Below are positions 1 to 8,284 of a stretch of DNA of 64,000 nt, one piece after another. The stretch's first letter is position 1, and every line of letters starts with the position of its first letter. Below the pieces are notes generated by a model. That model had not been told where the DNA came from. It saw only the letters and a program-made list of their open reading frames with translations, and ran no database searches. A program made the translations under genes and the position numbers. Source of the DNA: Cellulophaga sp. BC115SP (GTDB lineage Bacteria > Bacteroidota > Bacteroidia > Cytophagales > Spirosomataceae); assembly GCF_009905545.1 (NCBI RefSeq), contig NZ_JAAALB010000025.1, positions 19,155 to 83,154 on the forward strand, in the 5' to 3' direction.

Positions 1-2
1 TA

Positions 3-62
3 AGTTGTGCTTTTGGTCCAGGATTGACAGTAGAGTCTTTAATAGCAAAAATGGGCGTTTAG
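3..62 (+). CDS. C-terminal end of a type III polyketide synthase (chalcone synthase-like), partial
   Basis: Only the last 19 codons lie in the window, in the frame starting at base 3 and ending with TAG at 60-62. The peptide contains FGPGLTVES, close to the GFGPGLT(V/I)E signature at the C-terminal end of chalcone synthase and other type III polyketide synthases. In that family this loop helps form the active-site scaffold. These thiolase-fold enzymes condense malonyl-CoA extender units onto an acyl-CoA starter. The gene starts to the left of the window, so its length, catalytic Cys-His-Asn triad and product cannot be seen. A related thiolase-fold enzyme such as a KAS III homologue is the main alternative. 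Confidence 0.65.
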   Translation, partial: SCAFGPGLTVESLIAKMGV

Positions 63-134
63 ATATGTTTTTCATCGATTATAAAACATTCACATCTTAA
101 CTTCATCTAGTAACCAAAAAAGATTAGTTTTGCT

Positions 135-162
135 ATAGATTCATAGATTTCTATGAGTCTAT
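135..162 (+). terminator. Hairpin downstream of the partial PKS gene, possible terminator
   Basis: The arms ATAGATTCATAGA (135-147) and TCTATGAGTCTAT (150-162) pair at 12 of 13 positions, and the exception is a G:U pair. The hairpin is about 70 bases after the TAG at 62. It has no run of T after it, so it may be a processing or stability element rather than an intrinsic terminator. Confidence 0.3.
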
Positions 163-499
163 TTAGGAGCTCAATTATAATATTTGTCTTTTTCAATTAC
201 CGCCCCTCTTCTTAAGACAACCGCCGTCGAAATATATTGAATATCCTACTATGAATCATCTATGCAACTCTGATGTGAGTTATTGATGTGCTATAAGTAG
301 TTTGATTATTAAACACAGGCAGGGGTTGTTTTTCCCAAGCTGATTTTCTTGAAACTTTCAACATTTAGCTTATCGCTAATATGTTTATTTCATGGGCTAG
401 TTAAGTAGTTTACTGTCCATATCTAAGTTGATGTCATTATTTCATGCATCTTACGATTAAAGAGCCTTTACCAATTCGTCCTAAGTAATTAAATCAGTC
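163..499. other. Intergenic stretch with no recognisable gene
   Basis: This AT-rich stretch has stops in all frames at short intervals. I see no tRNA-like T-arm, no strong hairpin and no convincing promoter box. It separates the partial PKS gene from the inverted repeat at 500-609. Confidence 0.5.
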
Positions 500-609
500 T
501 AATGTGCATAACTTGTTATTCAAGTTATAACTTAGTCAAAAGTTTAAAAGTAAAACAGTTTGTCTTTTAAGACTTCTTAGACTTTGTCAATAACAAGTTA
601 TGCATATTA
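500..609. repeat. 110-base imperfect inverted repeat upstream of psd
   Basis: The outer arms at 500-520 and 589-609 match at about 19 of 21 positions, with a perfect 16-base core TGCATAACTTGTTATT (505-520) complementary to 589-604. Inside them the stretch around 534-550 is also largely complementary to about 564-583, so the whole element can fold into one long hairpin. A perfect 12-base palindrome, AAGTTATAACTT, lies at 522-533. I see no clear target-site duplication and no open reading frame inside. It could be a small MITE-like element, a structured leader RNA or a binding region; the sequence does not decide between these. Confidence 0.6.
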
Positions 610-671
610 TTTAGTAGGTTCCTCTCAATTCTCCTCACAACAAATATCACGGATTCCTAATACGACAGGTC

Positions 672-700
672 TTTACCAATCAAAAAAATTCTTACCTTTG
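672..700 (+). promoter_or_regulatory. Putative Bacteroidota promoter for psd
   Basis: The -7 box TACCTTTG at 693-700 fits TAnnTTTG. A TTTA at 672-675 is an imperfect -33 element (usual TTTG or TTG) about 17 bases upstream. The box ends 28 bases before the psd ATG, giving a short leader. Confidence 0.5.
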
Positions 701-728
701 CAGAAACCATATTTCCCTAAAGCAAAGT

Positions 729-1388
729 ATGACAATTCACAAAGAAGGTACAGGTACCATTTTGGTAACAGTTGTTTTTTTGGCTGTACTGAATTCAGCT
801 GTTTATTATTTCTTTCCAGACAATGATCTAATTCGTAAGATTGCGGTAGTTTTTAGCGTCTTATTTTCAATCATTATCTTACAGTTTTTTAGAGTTCCTA
901 AAAGAGTAACTGTAAAGAATCCAAAGCATATCATCGCACCGGCAGATGGGAAGGTTGTGGTAATTGAAGAAGTAGAAGAACCTGAATACTTCAAAGGTCG
1001 TCGTCGCCAGATTTCGATTTTCATGTCTCCAGTGAATGTGCATATCAATTTTAACCCACTTTCAGGGATTGTTTCTTTCTTTAAATATCATCCTGGAAAG
1101 TATTTGGTAGCTTGGCATCCAAAAGCAAGTACTGAAAATGAACGTACCACTATTGTTGTTCGTCATGAAAGTGGTACAGAGGTAATGTTCCGCCAGATTG
1201 CAGGTGCTTTAGCAAGACGTATTTGTTGGTATGTAGAGGAAGGAAAGCAAGTAGAACAAGGTTCTGAATTTGGCTTTATCAAATTTGGCTCTCGTGTTGA
1301 TATCTTTTTGCCATTAGATGCAAAAGTATTAGTTAACCTTGATGACCGTCCAGTAGGCGGAGAAACAGTAATTGCTGAATTAGCTTAA
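729..1388 (+). CDS. psd: Phosphatidylserine decarboxylase family protein
   Basis: This enzyme decarboxylates phosphatidylserine to phosphatidylethanolamine at the inner membrane. The 219-residue length fits the short Psd type common in Bacteroidota, not the longer E. coli form. Residues 10-30 and 37-53 are hydrophobic membrane segments. They are followed by FFRVPKR (53-59), APADGKV (70-76), SPVNVHINFNP (100-110), and FGSRVDIFLP (186-195). The Gly187-Ser188 pair in the last motif is where this family is known to cleave itself, making the pyruvoyl cofactor from the serine. The start at 729 is supported by the promoter box ending at 700. The gene is followed by a strong terminator, so it is probably monocistronic. 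No phosphatidylserine synthase gene lies beside it in the window. Confidence 0.93.
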   Translation: MTIHKEGTGTILVTVVFLAVLNSAVYYFFPDNDLIRKIAVVFSVLFSIIILQFFRVPKRVTVKNPKHIIAPADGKVVVIEEVEEPEYFKGRRRQISIFMSPVNVHINFNPLSGIVSFFKYHPGKYLVAWHPKASTENERTTIVVRHESGTEVMFRQIAGALARRICWYVEEGKQVEQGSEFGFIKFGSRVDIFLPLDAKVLVNLDDRPVGGETVIAELA

Positions 1389-1408
1389 TAATCAGAATTT
1401 TATATATA

Positions 1409-1445
1409 AAAAAGCCTTTGCAATAGATTTGCAAAGGCTTTTTTT
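1409..1445 (+). terminator. Intrinsic terminator of psd
   Basis: A 13-base perfect stem (AAAGCCTTTGCAA, 1411-1423, with its complement 1429-1441) has a 5-base loop and a T run immediately after it. Confidence 0.85.
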
Positions 1446-1532
1446 ATTGTGTTATAAACATTTTATTGGATTTCTACGTTATATAGTTTGTGAATTTAAT
1501 AATAAAAAATTGTAAAATTTTAACAAAATTAA

Positions 1533-1564
1533 TTTGTATGCTTTGCTAAAAGAAATTACCTTTA
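1533..1564 (+). promoter_or_regulatory. Putative promoter ahead of the 61-residue ORF
   Basis: TTTG at 1533-1536 and TACCTTTA at 1557-1564 are separated by 20 bases. This fits the -33/-7 arrangement except that the last base of the -7 box is A instead of G. It would give a leader of about 65 bases before the ATG at 1636. Confidence 0.35.
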
Positions 1565-1635
1565 TATCACTTAAATCAAAAATTAACCACTTAAAGTACA
1601 ATAAAATCGTTTACAACCATTAAAATCTAAAAGTT

Positions 1636-1821
1636 ATGAAAAAGGTAAATCAATTTATGCTTCTACAATGGCTTGTGTTTTTACCATTAATACTTCCATT
1701 GAGTATCGCATCCGGAATTTTGCAAGGAGTCAAACAAGCAGTGTCAAGTCTGATACTACAAATTTGGTCCGATGTGTCGTCACCGATTATTCATGAAGAA
1801 AACCCAGATTTTTTTGCTTAA
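1636..1821 (+). CDS. Possible small hydrophobic protein, unknown function
   Basis: This is a 61-residue open frame starting MKKVNQF. Residues 8-35 form a hydrophobic, Leu/Ile-rich segment that could be one membrane helix, and the C-terminal third is polar. I do not recognise the family. In favour of a real gene are the plausible promoter at 1533-1564, the lysine-rich start typical of membrane peptides and the otherwise empty space before rluA. Against it, the last 35 bases overlap the 3' end of the convergent pseudouridine synthase gene, and no homology can be argued from the sequence alone. Confidence 0.35.
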   Translation: MKKVNQFMLLQWLVFLPLILPLSIASGILQGVKQAVSSLILQIWSDVSSPIIHEENPDFFA

Positions 1822-2512
1822 TATCCTCAGGGTCTAATTCTAAGAACTCTTCCCAGAATGGAATCGGAGGTACAGCAGCCTTACAAATAATAGGCTCTTT
1901 TTTGATAGGATGGGTAAAATAGAGACGACGTGCATGTAAGTTAATACTGCCATCAGCGTTTGGTCTATCGTAACCATATTTAAGGTCACCTCTGATTGGG
2001 CACCCCATGCTTGCTAGTTGTACTCGAATTTGATGTGGACGTCCTGAGATTGGCTCAACTTCAAGTAAATAATGTTTATTAATCGTACCTAAAACTTTAT
2101 AATATAGTTCAGCTTTTTGAGAACCATTGACTTCGGTATCGTGAGCTGTTACCACATTACGCTTTTCATCTTTAACCAGCCAGTGAGTAAGTTTACCTTT
2201 CTCATTGGCTGGTTTTTTTCTTACTACAGCCCAATAGGTCTTTTGAATTTCACGTTTACGGAAAACTTCCATCATACGCTCCAAACCTTTTGAGGTACGT
2301 GCAAAAATAACCAATCCACTTACAGGACGGTCTAGTCTATGAACTGGATGTAAGAAAACATCACCAGGTTTATCATATTTCTTTTTGATATATTCTTTTA
2401 CAGCATCTGTAAGTGTACGGTCGCCAGTAGAGTCTCCTTGTACGAGAATCCCAGCTCTTTTGCTTACAATGATGATATGATTATCCTCGTAAACTACATG
2501 GAAATCTTTCAT
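1787..2512 (-). CDS. RluA-family RNA pseudouridine synthase
   Basis: The protein converts specific uridines to pseudouridine in rRNA or tRNA. Its 241 residues match the compact RluA/RluC/RluD catalytic domain with no obvious S4 domain at the N-terminus. The catalytic motif HRLDR is at 58-62, with Asp61 the expected nucleophile. It is followed by SGLVIFAR, and later by GRPHQIRVQLASMG with the conserved RxHQIR core of this family. The target site cannot be told from sequence, so I give no symbol. The gene lies 38 bases downstream of panB on the same strand and may be co-transcribed. A short hairpin (AGGAGC-GTTA-GCTCCT, 2530-2545) sits between the two. The ATG at 2512 is the only sensible start. 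Confidence 0.92.
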   Translation of the reverse strand: MKDFHVVYEDNHIIIVSKRAGILVQGDSTGDRTLTDAVKEYIKKKYDKPGDVFLHPVHRLDRPVSGLVIFARTSKGLERMMEVFRKREIQKTYWAVVRKKPANEKGKLTHWLVKDEKRNVVTAHDTEVNGSQKAELYYKVLGTINKHYLLEVEPISGRPHQIRVQLASMGCPIRGDLKYGYDRPNADGSINLHARRLYFTHPIKKEPIICKAAVPPIPFWEEFLELDPEDIKQKNLGFLHE

Positions 2513-2550
2513 AATAATAATTGATTAATAGGAGCGTTAGCTCCTGAAGA

Positions 2551-3366
2551 TTAATAACTTTCTTTGGCATTAGGGAAGTCGACGGCTTTGACATCTGCTA
2601 CGTATTGCCCTATGGCTTCGTGCATAATAGTATCTAAGTCGGCATATCTTCTCAAAAAGCGCGGTTTAAATTCCTTATTGATACCGAGCATATCGTGTAC
2701 CACCAGAATTTGACCATCGGCATCAGGACCTGCTCCAATACCTACAGTTGGAATAGTGAGTTGTTCAGACACTTTTTTAGTAAGTGCCGCAGGAATTTTT
2801 TCAAGAACAACACTAAATGCTCCACATTGCTCAAGCATCTTAGCGTCTTCGATGAGTTTAGTGGCTTCATCATCTTCTTTGGCACGTACAGAGTAAGTAC
2901 CAAATTTGTAAATAGATTGTGGGGTTAATCCCAAGTGCCCCATTACTGGAATACCCGCACTTAGCACACGAATAATCGATTCTTTGATTTCTGCACCACC
3001 CTCCATTTTAACAGCATGCGCTCCCGATTCCTTCATTATTCGAATAGCCGAACGAAGTGCTTCCGAAGAATTTCCTTGGTAAGAGCCAAAGGGAATGTCA
3101 ACAACTACAAGTGCTCTTTTAACACCTTTGACAACCGATGAGGCATGGTAAATCATTTGGTCGAGGGTAATAGGGAGCGTTGTTTCGTGTCCTGCCATTA
3201 CATTGGAGGCTGAATCTCCAACCAAAATAAGGTCAACACCTGCAGCATCGACAATACGAGCCATCGAGTAATCGTAGGCAGTCAAACAACTAATTTTTTC
3301 ACCACGATTTTTCATTTCTTGCAAAATGTGGGTGGTGATTCTCTTAATTTCACTATGTACAGACAT
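2551..3366 (-). CDS. panB: 3-methyl-2-oxobutanoate hydroxymethyltransferase (ketopantoate hydroxymethyltransferase)
   Basis: PanB transfers a hydroxymethyl group from 5,10-methylene-tetrahydrofolate to 2-oxoisovalerate, the first committed step to pantothenate and coenzyme A. The 271 residues match the family length. Visible marks are the start of the barrel at [21 protein letters not shown], cut here to 20 residues as [20 protein letters not shown], then LVGDS (48-52) with the metal-contacting Asp51, and DIPFGSYQ around residue 90. The C-terminal half contains [12 protein letters not shown], a well conserved stretch. The neighbouring rluA-like gene follows closely on the same strand. No panC or panD is present in the window. 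Confidence 0.96.
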   Translation of the reverse strand: MSVHSEIKRITTHILQEMKNRGEKISCLTAYDYSMARIVDAAGVDLILVGDSASNVMAGHETTLPITLDQMIYHASSVVKGVKRALVVVDIPFGSYQGNSSEALRSAIRIMKESGAHAVKMEGGAEIKESIIRVLSAGIPVMGHLGLTPQSIYKFGTYSVRAKEDDEATKLIEDAKMLEQCGAFSVVLEKIPAALTKKVSEQLTIPTVGIGAGPDADGQILVVHDMLGINKEFKPRFLRRYADLDTIMHEAIGQYVADVKAVDFPNAKESY

Positions 3367-3738
3367 GGTAGTTCTATCTAACGAATGGTACTTATTTCAA
3401 AATTGAGACCAAGAATTGATGAAATAACAAAAAATTAATCATTGTAAAACAAATGATTAATTATACGAATAAGAAATTCTTCTTAAAAACCGTTTATTGA
3501 GCGGTATTCAATATTAAATAATGAGACGTATCTTTGCTTGTAAAATTTCAATTGTGCAAATTTACAGGATTCTTGTCAAAAAACTCTAGCAGAGGGTTTG
3601 ATAATCCAATGTTTAGCAATTTGGCAATATGACTTTTTTACTTTATATTGTTTCTGTTAGTGACTTTTTGGCTATATTTTTGTCTAAACTAAAGCATTAT
3701 CAGTAAATCCTATATTAATAATTATAAAACAAGCAGTT
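3367..3738. promoter_or_regulatory. Divergent intergenic region between panB and the 3739 gene
   Basis: This 372-base region must carry promoters for both divergent genes. A perfect 11-base stem (AATTAATCATT, 3433-3443, with its complement at 3452-3462; loop of 8) lies near the panB side and could be an operator. A plus-strand -7 box TATCTTTG is at 3529-3536, about 200 bases before the ATG at 3739, with no clear -33 element. A second candidate, TATTTTTG at 3675-3682, is nearer the gene. I cannot decide between the two. Confidence 0.4.
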
Positions 3739-5478
3739 ATGAAACAAAGTTTTTCAACATCCAGTTTCGCTGTCAATGTTTCTAAGCGACTGTCTATGGG
3801 GGTTATTTCATGCCTTTTAGCTAGTCAAGTAGCAACTGCACAGACCGAAAGCAAGCCGTCGATTGTTAGTTCAGTGACAGAAAGTGGAATTACTACTACT
3901 ACCTACTCTAATGGTAAAATTGTAAAATCAGTAGCAGATGGTTATCATCTTGATACTGCTTTTTATAAAAATAGTAATGTAGTTCTTTCTACTAAACAAA
4001 AGCAATATTGGAAAATTACTGATCGTATAGGTATTGCAACTCCGTTCTGTAAAGAGGGTGAAGATATTACCATGTTCCTTAAGCCAGGTGCATATAACTA
4101 TTTAACAGTTAATCATTTCTGGGGAAAGGTTGGTTTTGGTATCCTTGGTGGTTATCAGAATTTTGGTGTTAGTGATGACTACAAAGGTCCGCAAGGTTTG
4201 ATTGCTCGTAATGCTGCAACAAGAGGTATTCCTACAAGCGCCTTAAACTATGATAAAATAGGTAGCTATGAAGACTTCCTTTTAATGATTGGACCAGCTG
4301 TATCTTTGCCATTAGGAACAAAATTCTCACTAGATATCGATGCAAAAGGAGGTTTAATGAATACTTCTGCTCCTCGTTTTGGTGCTACAATGCCTGCAAA
4401 TTTAGGAGTAGATCAGATAATATTTCGTTTAACTCCATCAGCATCAAAAAATCAGTTGGGCGGAGTTTTAAGTGTTGATTTATTGTATAATTTGTCAAAA
4501 AATTGGTCGCTAGGATTAAATGCAGTTGGATTTGTGACAAAAACTCCATTTACGACAATAGGTCAAGATGCTGCTCCTGGTAATATATTGTTGACAAAAG
4601 AAGATGTTAGAACTCATGGTGGTTGTAACTTTGGTTTGGCATTAGCGCACACATTTGGCGCTTGCAGTGCTCAAACAGTTTATGAATTGTTGCCTCCTCC
4701 TCCAGCTCCAGTAGTTTGTGCCGTTCCAACACTTGAATCTGAAAGTGGAAGAATGTATGACTATGGTTCGACTGAAAAACCTACTTTCCGTTGGAAAAGT
4801 ACTTCTGGTACTCCAGAAAACGAAGAGTATATTTTCAAGTTGTATAAAGCTGATGGTTCAGGTATTCCAGTGTACCAGCAAACTACTAAGTCTACAACGT
4901 TAAATTTACCTAATAATGTTTCGCTTGTAAACGGTGATGAGTGTAGCTTCTATTACTATACAATTCAATCAAGCGTACAAGGTAAGTGTTTGTCTGAAGC
5001 TAATGCAGCTAGTTTTGGTTACAAAGCAAAACCTGCTCCAATAGCTCCAGTTGCAAAAACAGAAGATCAATATATCTTTAAAATCTTCGGTGGTTCAACT
5101 GCTACTAAATACTTCGGAACAGGTAAGCCAGTGCGTAAGCCTCGCAAGATTGCTAAAGCTGCGGCTCCAGCTACAGTAACAGCTGCTCCTGCTAAAAAAC
5201 TTATTCCAAGACGTAAAAAAGCTAGTGCTGGAACAGCTACAGGTGTGAAAAAATACAGTACAGTGGTTAACTACGAAAACGTAGCTACCAATCCAAATAT
5301 CAAATGGCCAGAAGACCTTCCACTTCCTAAATCGCCAGCGGTTTATGAATACGAAGTTCAACGTTTGAGTGCGGGTGATTGTAAGCCAACTGGACAAGTA
5401 GCGAAATATAAATTCTATATTGATCCTAAGAAACCAAATGATATCAGAATTATTCCTGATTCTCCAAAAAGAAAATAG
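3739..5478 (+). CDS. Secreted/outer-membrane protein with a barrel-like N-terminal part, Pro-rich hinge and basic Ala/Lys linker
   Basis: I do not recognise a named family. The 579-residue product starts with a long signal sequence (about residues 1-34, ending VATAQ). Residues about 80-310 have alternating Gly/aromatic strands like an outer-membrane beta-barrel (GYQNFGV, LGLNAVGFV, NFGLALAHTFG). A PPPPAP hinge follows, then a domain resembling a fibronectin III fold around residues 330-425. Next comes a linker very rich in Lys, Arg, Ala and Pro (about 445-515), and a final segment of about 60 residues. The basic linker is unusual for a surface protein and could contact peptidoglycan, LPS or nucleic acid, but that is speculation. 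A terminator follows directly, so the gene is monocistronic. A surface or envelope role is inferred from the signal peptide and barrel pattern only. Confidence 0.75.
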   Translation: MKQSFSTSSFAVNVSKRLSMGVISCLLASQVATAQTESKPSIVSSVTESGITTTTYSNGKIVKSVADGYHLDTAFYKNSNVVLSTKQKQYWKITDRIGIATPFCKEGEDITMFLKPGAYNYLTVNHFWGKVGFGILGGYQNFGVSDDYKGPQGLIARNAATRGIPTSALNYDKIGSYEDFLLMIGPAVSLPLGTKFSLDIDAKGGLMNTSAPRFGATMPANLGVDQIIFRLTPSASKNQLGGVLSVDLLYNLSKNWSLGLNAVGFVTKTPFTTIGQDAAPGNILLTKEDVRTHGGCNFGLALAHTFGACSAQTVYELLPPPPAPVVCAVPTLESESGRMYDYGSTEKPTFRWKSTSGTPENEEYIFKLYKADGSGIPVYQQTTKSTTLNLPNNVSLVNGDECSFYYYTIQSSVQGKCLSEANAASFGYKAKPAPIAPVAKTEDQYIFKIFGGSTATKYFGTGKPVRKPRKIAKAAAPATVTAAPAKKLIPRRKKASAGTATGVKKYSTVVNYENVATNPNIKWPEDLPLPKSPAVYEYEVQRLSAGDCKPTGQVAKYKFYIDPKKPNDIRIIPDSPKRK

Positions 5479-5495
5479 TTTCTAAGGATTATTAT

Positions 5496-5530
5496 TAAAG
5501 CCTCTGATTGAAAAATCAGGGGCTTTTTAT
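5496..5530 (+). terminator. Intrinsic terminator after the 3739 gene
   Basis: The stem AAAGCCTCTGATT / AATCAGGGGCTTT (about 5497-5525, one G:U pair) has a short A-rich loop and ends in a T run. It begins 18 bases after the stop codon. Confidence 0.8.
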
Positions 5531-5912
5531 TTTTTATGCGTTACAACCTTTTTACGGTTAATAATATCTTTAATAGGGAATAGGGAATAGGGAATAGGGA
5601 ATGTAACGAAGGTATTGCAGATTTGGGATTTCTGATTTCGGAAATATTGGAAATACCTCTTTTTACAAAAAATAGTAGATTACAATTCCGAAACCCAACA
5701 TCCGATACCCGAAATGGATGGGCAATTGTATTCCTTTGTACGCTTCTAATTCCTAGTAGGAAATACTATTGCCATTTTAGGTTTATGAAATACCCTCAAA
5801 TGTTATTTGAGAATTGAGCTTACGTGAGAGTCTTGAATTATAAGGAAATGGAATATAGATTAAACTAAAGATTAATCCAAATATATTGGATTCCTAATAC
5901 AGATGAAGTGGA
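5531..5912. repeat. Repeat-rich intergenic stretch with a 7-base tandem repeat
   Basis: The unit AATAGGG occurs four times in a row at 5572-5599, followed by a partial fifth copy. Downstream, 5620-5646 (phrases such as GATTTGGGATTTC and GATTTCGGAAAT) is roughly complementary to 5690-5715 (TTCCGAAACCC, CGATACCCGAAAT), giving a loose long palindrome. A short open frame across this stretch (5623-5817) is made of the palindrome arms and is not a credible gene. Confidence 0.6.
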
Positions 5913-6207
5913 ATGACAAAGAGCGAAAAAGACATTATAATTATTAGAATGCAAGCAGCCTAATGATTGATTTAGAAAGACTCAAGAAAGTAATAAAGGA
6001 ATTATCAAAGCTTATGGAGAATTTAGAAAGCTCTCGGAATTTTTCTGGGAGTTTTTTTATTGCCTTGATTATCAAGAAGAAATAGATTTTTTTGAAAAAA
6101 TATTAAAAAAATCTGACTGGGCATACAACCCTTTTGTAGAAACTACTGTCTATGTATATAGAAATTATAAAGCAATTAGTGGTAAAAGGACAACCCCTCC
6201 GACTTGA
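5913..6207 (+). pseudogene. Probable frameshifted remnant of a small protein gene, family unknown
   Basis: Two plus-strand frames together read like one protein. The first, from ATG 5913, gives MTKSEKDIIIIRMQAA and stops at 5961. A second frame from 5971 to the TGA at 6205-6207 gives a 78-residue peptide rich in Glu, Phe, Trp and Tyr, including YGEFRKLSEFFWEFFYC and FVETTVYVYRNYKAI. The residue composition is protein-like, unlike random AT-rich DNA. The plus-strand terminator at 6192-6226 overlaps its stop codon, as expected at the end of a real gene. A frame change near 5961-5971 would join the parts. A third frame also has a 40-codon ORF from 5963, so the reading is uncertain. I do not recognise the family. 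Confidence 0.35.
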
Positions 6208-6226
6208 ATCAGAGGGGTTTTGTTTT
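6192..6226 (+). terminator. Terminator between the remnant and typA, possibly bidirectional
   Basis: The stem AACCCCTC (6192-6199) / GAGGGGTT (6212-6219) is followed on the plus strand by TTGTTTTTT. On the minus strand, downstream of typA, the tail is a weaker T run, so it may also serve typA. Confidence 0.65.
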
Positions 6227-6232
6227 TTATGA

Positions 6233-8047
6233 CTAAGCCATTTCCATTTTTTGTTCCATACGTTTACGTACACTTGGATCTAAATAGATTTTACGCATAC
6301 GAATCGATTGAGGAGTTACTTCTAAGTACTCATCTTTCTGGATATATTCCATTGACTCTTCTAATGAGAACTGGATTTTCGGAGCAATTTTAACGTTAGT
6401 ATCCGTACCTGAAGCACGCATGTTCGTTAATTGTTTCGCATTTTGAAGGTTTACTTCAATGTCATTTTGACGGTTATGCTCTCCAACTACCATACCTGCA
6501 TAAACCTCCTCACCTGGATCGATAAAGAATACCCCTCTGTCTTGTAATTTATCTACTGCATAAGCGGTAACCGAACCTGAGTTCATCGAAATCAATGAAC
6601 CGTTGATACGACCAGGGATTGGACCTTTGTAAGGCTCATACGCTTTGAAACGGTGTGCCATGATAGCCTCACCAAAAGTAGCAGTCAATACTTTAGAACG
6701 CATACCAATCAAACCACGTGAAGGAATGTTGAATTCTAAGTGTTGTAAGTCACCTTTTGGTTCCATAATCAATAACTCACCTTTACCTTGTGTAGCTAAT
6801 TCGATTACTTTACCTGCAGACTCATCTGGAACGTCTACTACCAATGTTTCGATTGGTTCTAAACGCTCACCATTTTCGCCTTCTTTGAAAATTACTTGAG
6901 GTTGTCCTACTTGTAATTCATAACCTTCACGACGCATCGTTTCGATTAATACAGACAAGTGAAGGATACCACGACCAAATACCAAGAATTTATCTTCTGA
7001 ATCAGTTGTAACAACACGTAGAGCTAAGTTCTTCTCAGTTTCTTTGAACAAACGATCACGCAAGTGACGAGATGTTACAAATTTACCTTCTTTACCAAAG
7101 AATGGAGAGTTGTTGATGGTAAACAACATGTTCATTGTTGGCTCATCAATCGAGATACGTGGCAATGCCTCTTGAACTTCAACATCCGAAATAGTATCAC
7201 CAATTTCGAAGTCATCAATACCCATCATTGCACAAATTTCGCCAGAAGAAACTTCATCAGTTTTTGCTCTACCAAGACCTTCAAATGTTTGAAGTTCTTT
7301 GATTTTCATTTTCTTCACAGTACCGTCAGACTTCATCAAAGCAACTTGTTGTCCTTCTTTGAAAGTACCACGGTGAACACGACCAATAGCAATACGACCA
7401 ACAAATGAAGAGTAGTCTAATGAAGTGATTTGCATTTGAGCAGGACCTTCATTGATTGGAGCAGCAGGGATATTATCGATGATTACATCTAATAATTCAG
7501 TAATATCTTCAGTTTTGCGTTTCCAGTCAGTACTCATCCATCCTTGTTTAGATGAACCGTAAAGTGTTTGGAAGTCTAATTGATCTTCTGTTGCACCTAA
7601 GTTGAACATTAAGTCAAATACTTGCTCGTGTACTTCGTCAGGGCGACAGTTTTCTTTATCAACTTTGTTGATAATTACGATTGGCTTAAGACCTAAGTCA
7701 ATTGCTTTTCCTAATACGAAACGAGTTTGAGGCATTGGACCTTCGAAAGCATCCACCAAAAGGCAAACACCATCAGCCAATTTCAATACACGTTCCACTT
7801 CTCCTCCAAAGTCGGAGTGACCAGGAGTATCAATGATATTAATTTTTACGCCTTTGTAGCGAACTGATACGTTTTTAGATACAATTGTGATACCACGTTC
7901 ACGTTCCAAGTCATTGTTATCAAGAATCAAATCTCCGAATTCTTGGTTATCACGAAATAATTTCGATGCGTGGATGATTTTGTCAACAAGGGTCGTTTTA
8001 CCGTGGTCAACGTGCGCTATAATTGCAATGTTACGAATGCTTTGCAT
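6233..8047 (-). CDS. typA: Translational GTPase TypA/BipA
   Basis: This ribosome-associated GTPase is related to EF-G and is involved in 50S assembly and stress adaptation. The 604 residues match the family. The G-domain motifs are all present: AHVDHGKTTL (11-20, P-loop), RGIT (51-54), DTPGH (73-77) and NKVD (127-130). They are followed by an EF-Tu-like domain II, an EF-G-like domain around 395-475, and the TypA-specific C-terminal domain beginning near SRGLIGMRSKVLTATFGEA. The gene stands alone between a terminator-like hairpin and its own promoter box at 8142-8149. Nothing in it looks damaged. Confidence 0.97.
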   Translation of the reverse strand: MQSIRNIAIIAHVDHGKTTLVDKIIHASKLFRDNQEFGDLILDNNDLERERGITIVSKNVSVRYKGVKINIIDTPGHSDFGGEVERVLKLADGVCLLVDAFEGPMPQTRFVLGKAIDLGLKPIVIINKVDKENCRPDEVHEQVFDLMFNLGATEDQLDFQTLYGSSKQGWMSTDWKRKTEDITELLDVIIDNIPAAPINEGPAQMQITSLDYSSFVGRIAIGRVHRGTFKEGQQVALMKSDGTVKKMKIKELQTFEGLGRAKTDEVSSGEICAMMGIDDFEIGDTISDVEVQEALPRISIDEPTMNMLFTINNSPFFGKEGKFVTSRHLRDRLFKETEKNLALRVVTTDSEDKFLVFGRGILHLSVLIETMRREGYELQVGQPQVIFKEGENGERLEPIETLVVDVPDESAGKVIELATQGKGELLIMEPKGDLQHLEFNIPSRGLIGMRSKVLTATFGEAIMAHRFKAYEPYKGPIPGRINGSLISMNSGSVTAYAVDKLQDRGVFFIDPGEEVYAGMVVGEHNRQNDIEVNLQNAKQLTNMRASGTDTNVKIAPKIQFSLEESMEYIQKDEYLEVTPQSIRMRKIYLDPSVRKRMEQKMEMA

Positions 8048-8141
8048 CTTCGATGAATGTTATCTGTTATTTACTAATCGTTAATCGCCATTTTGCTTTT
8101 GTAACACGAATAACTATTAACGTAGCTCTTGAATGAGGGTG

Positions 8142-8149
8142 CAAAGGTA
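8142..8149 (-). promoter_or_regulatory. -7 box for typA
   Basis: Read on the minus strand this is TACCTTTG, a perfect TAnnTTTG, about 95 bases upstream of the typA ATG. I see no good -33 element at the usual spacing, so the call rests on the -7 box alone. Confidence 0.45.
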
Positions 8150-8284
8150 CGGAGTTTTTCTTAGAAAAGTGCTATTGACCTTCAAATAAAAATGGTATTT
8201 TTTTTATCTAAATGATTTTTAATGTATTATTATTCAATTGTTTATAGTTATTTTTTCTTCATATTTACGATAAGCCCCTATTCG

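Noticed and set aside
584..826. Plus-strand 80-codon frame overlapping the start of psd
   Set aside because: It begins in the inverted repeat and overlaps psd in another frame; the residues show no domain pattern.
5572..5602. Short tandem array (AATAGGG) as a possible CRISPR or telomere-like repeat
   Set aside because: The 7-base units are directly adjacent with no spacers and only four copies, and no cas gene is near, so it is a simple microsatellite.
5623..5817. 64-codon plus-strand frame in the repeat stretch
   Set aside because: It is mostly translated palindrome arms and has no promoter box or family marks.
7064..7408. Plus-strand open frame of 114 codons inside typA
   Set aside because: It is antisense to a well-supported GTPase gene, Cys/Asn/Thr-rich and without domain marks or promoter.
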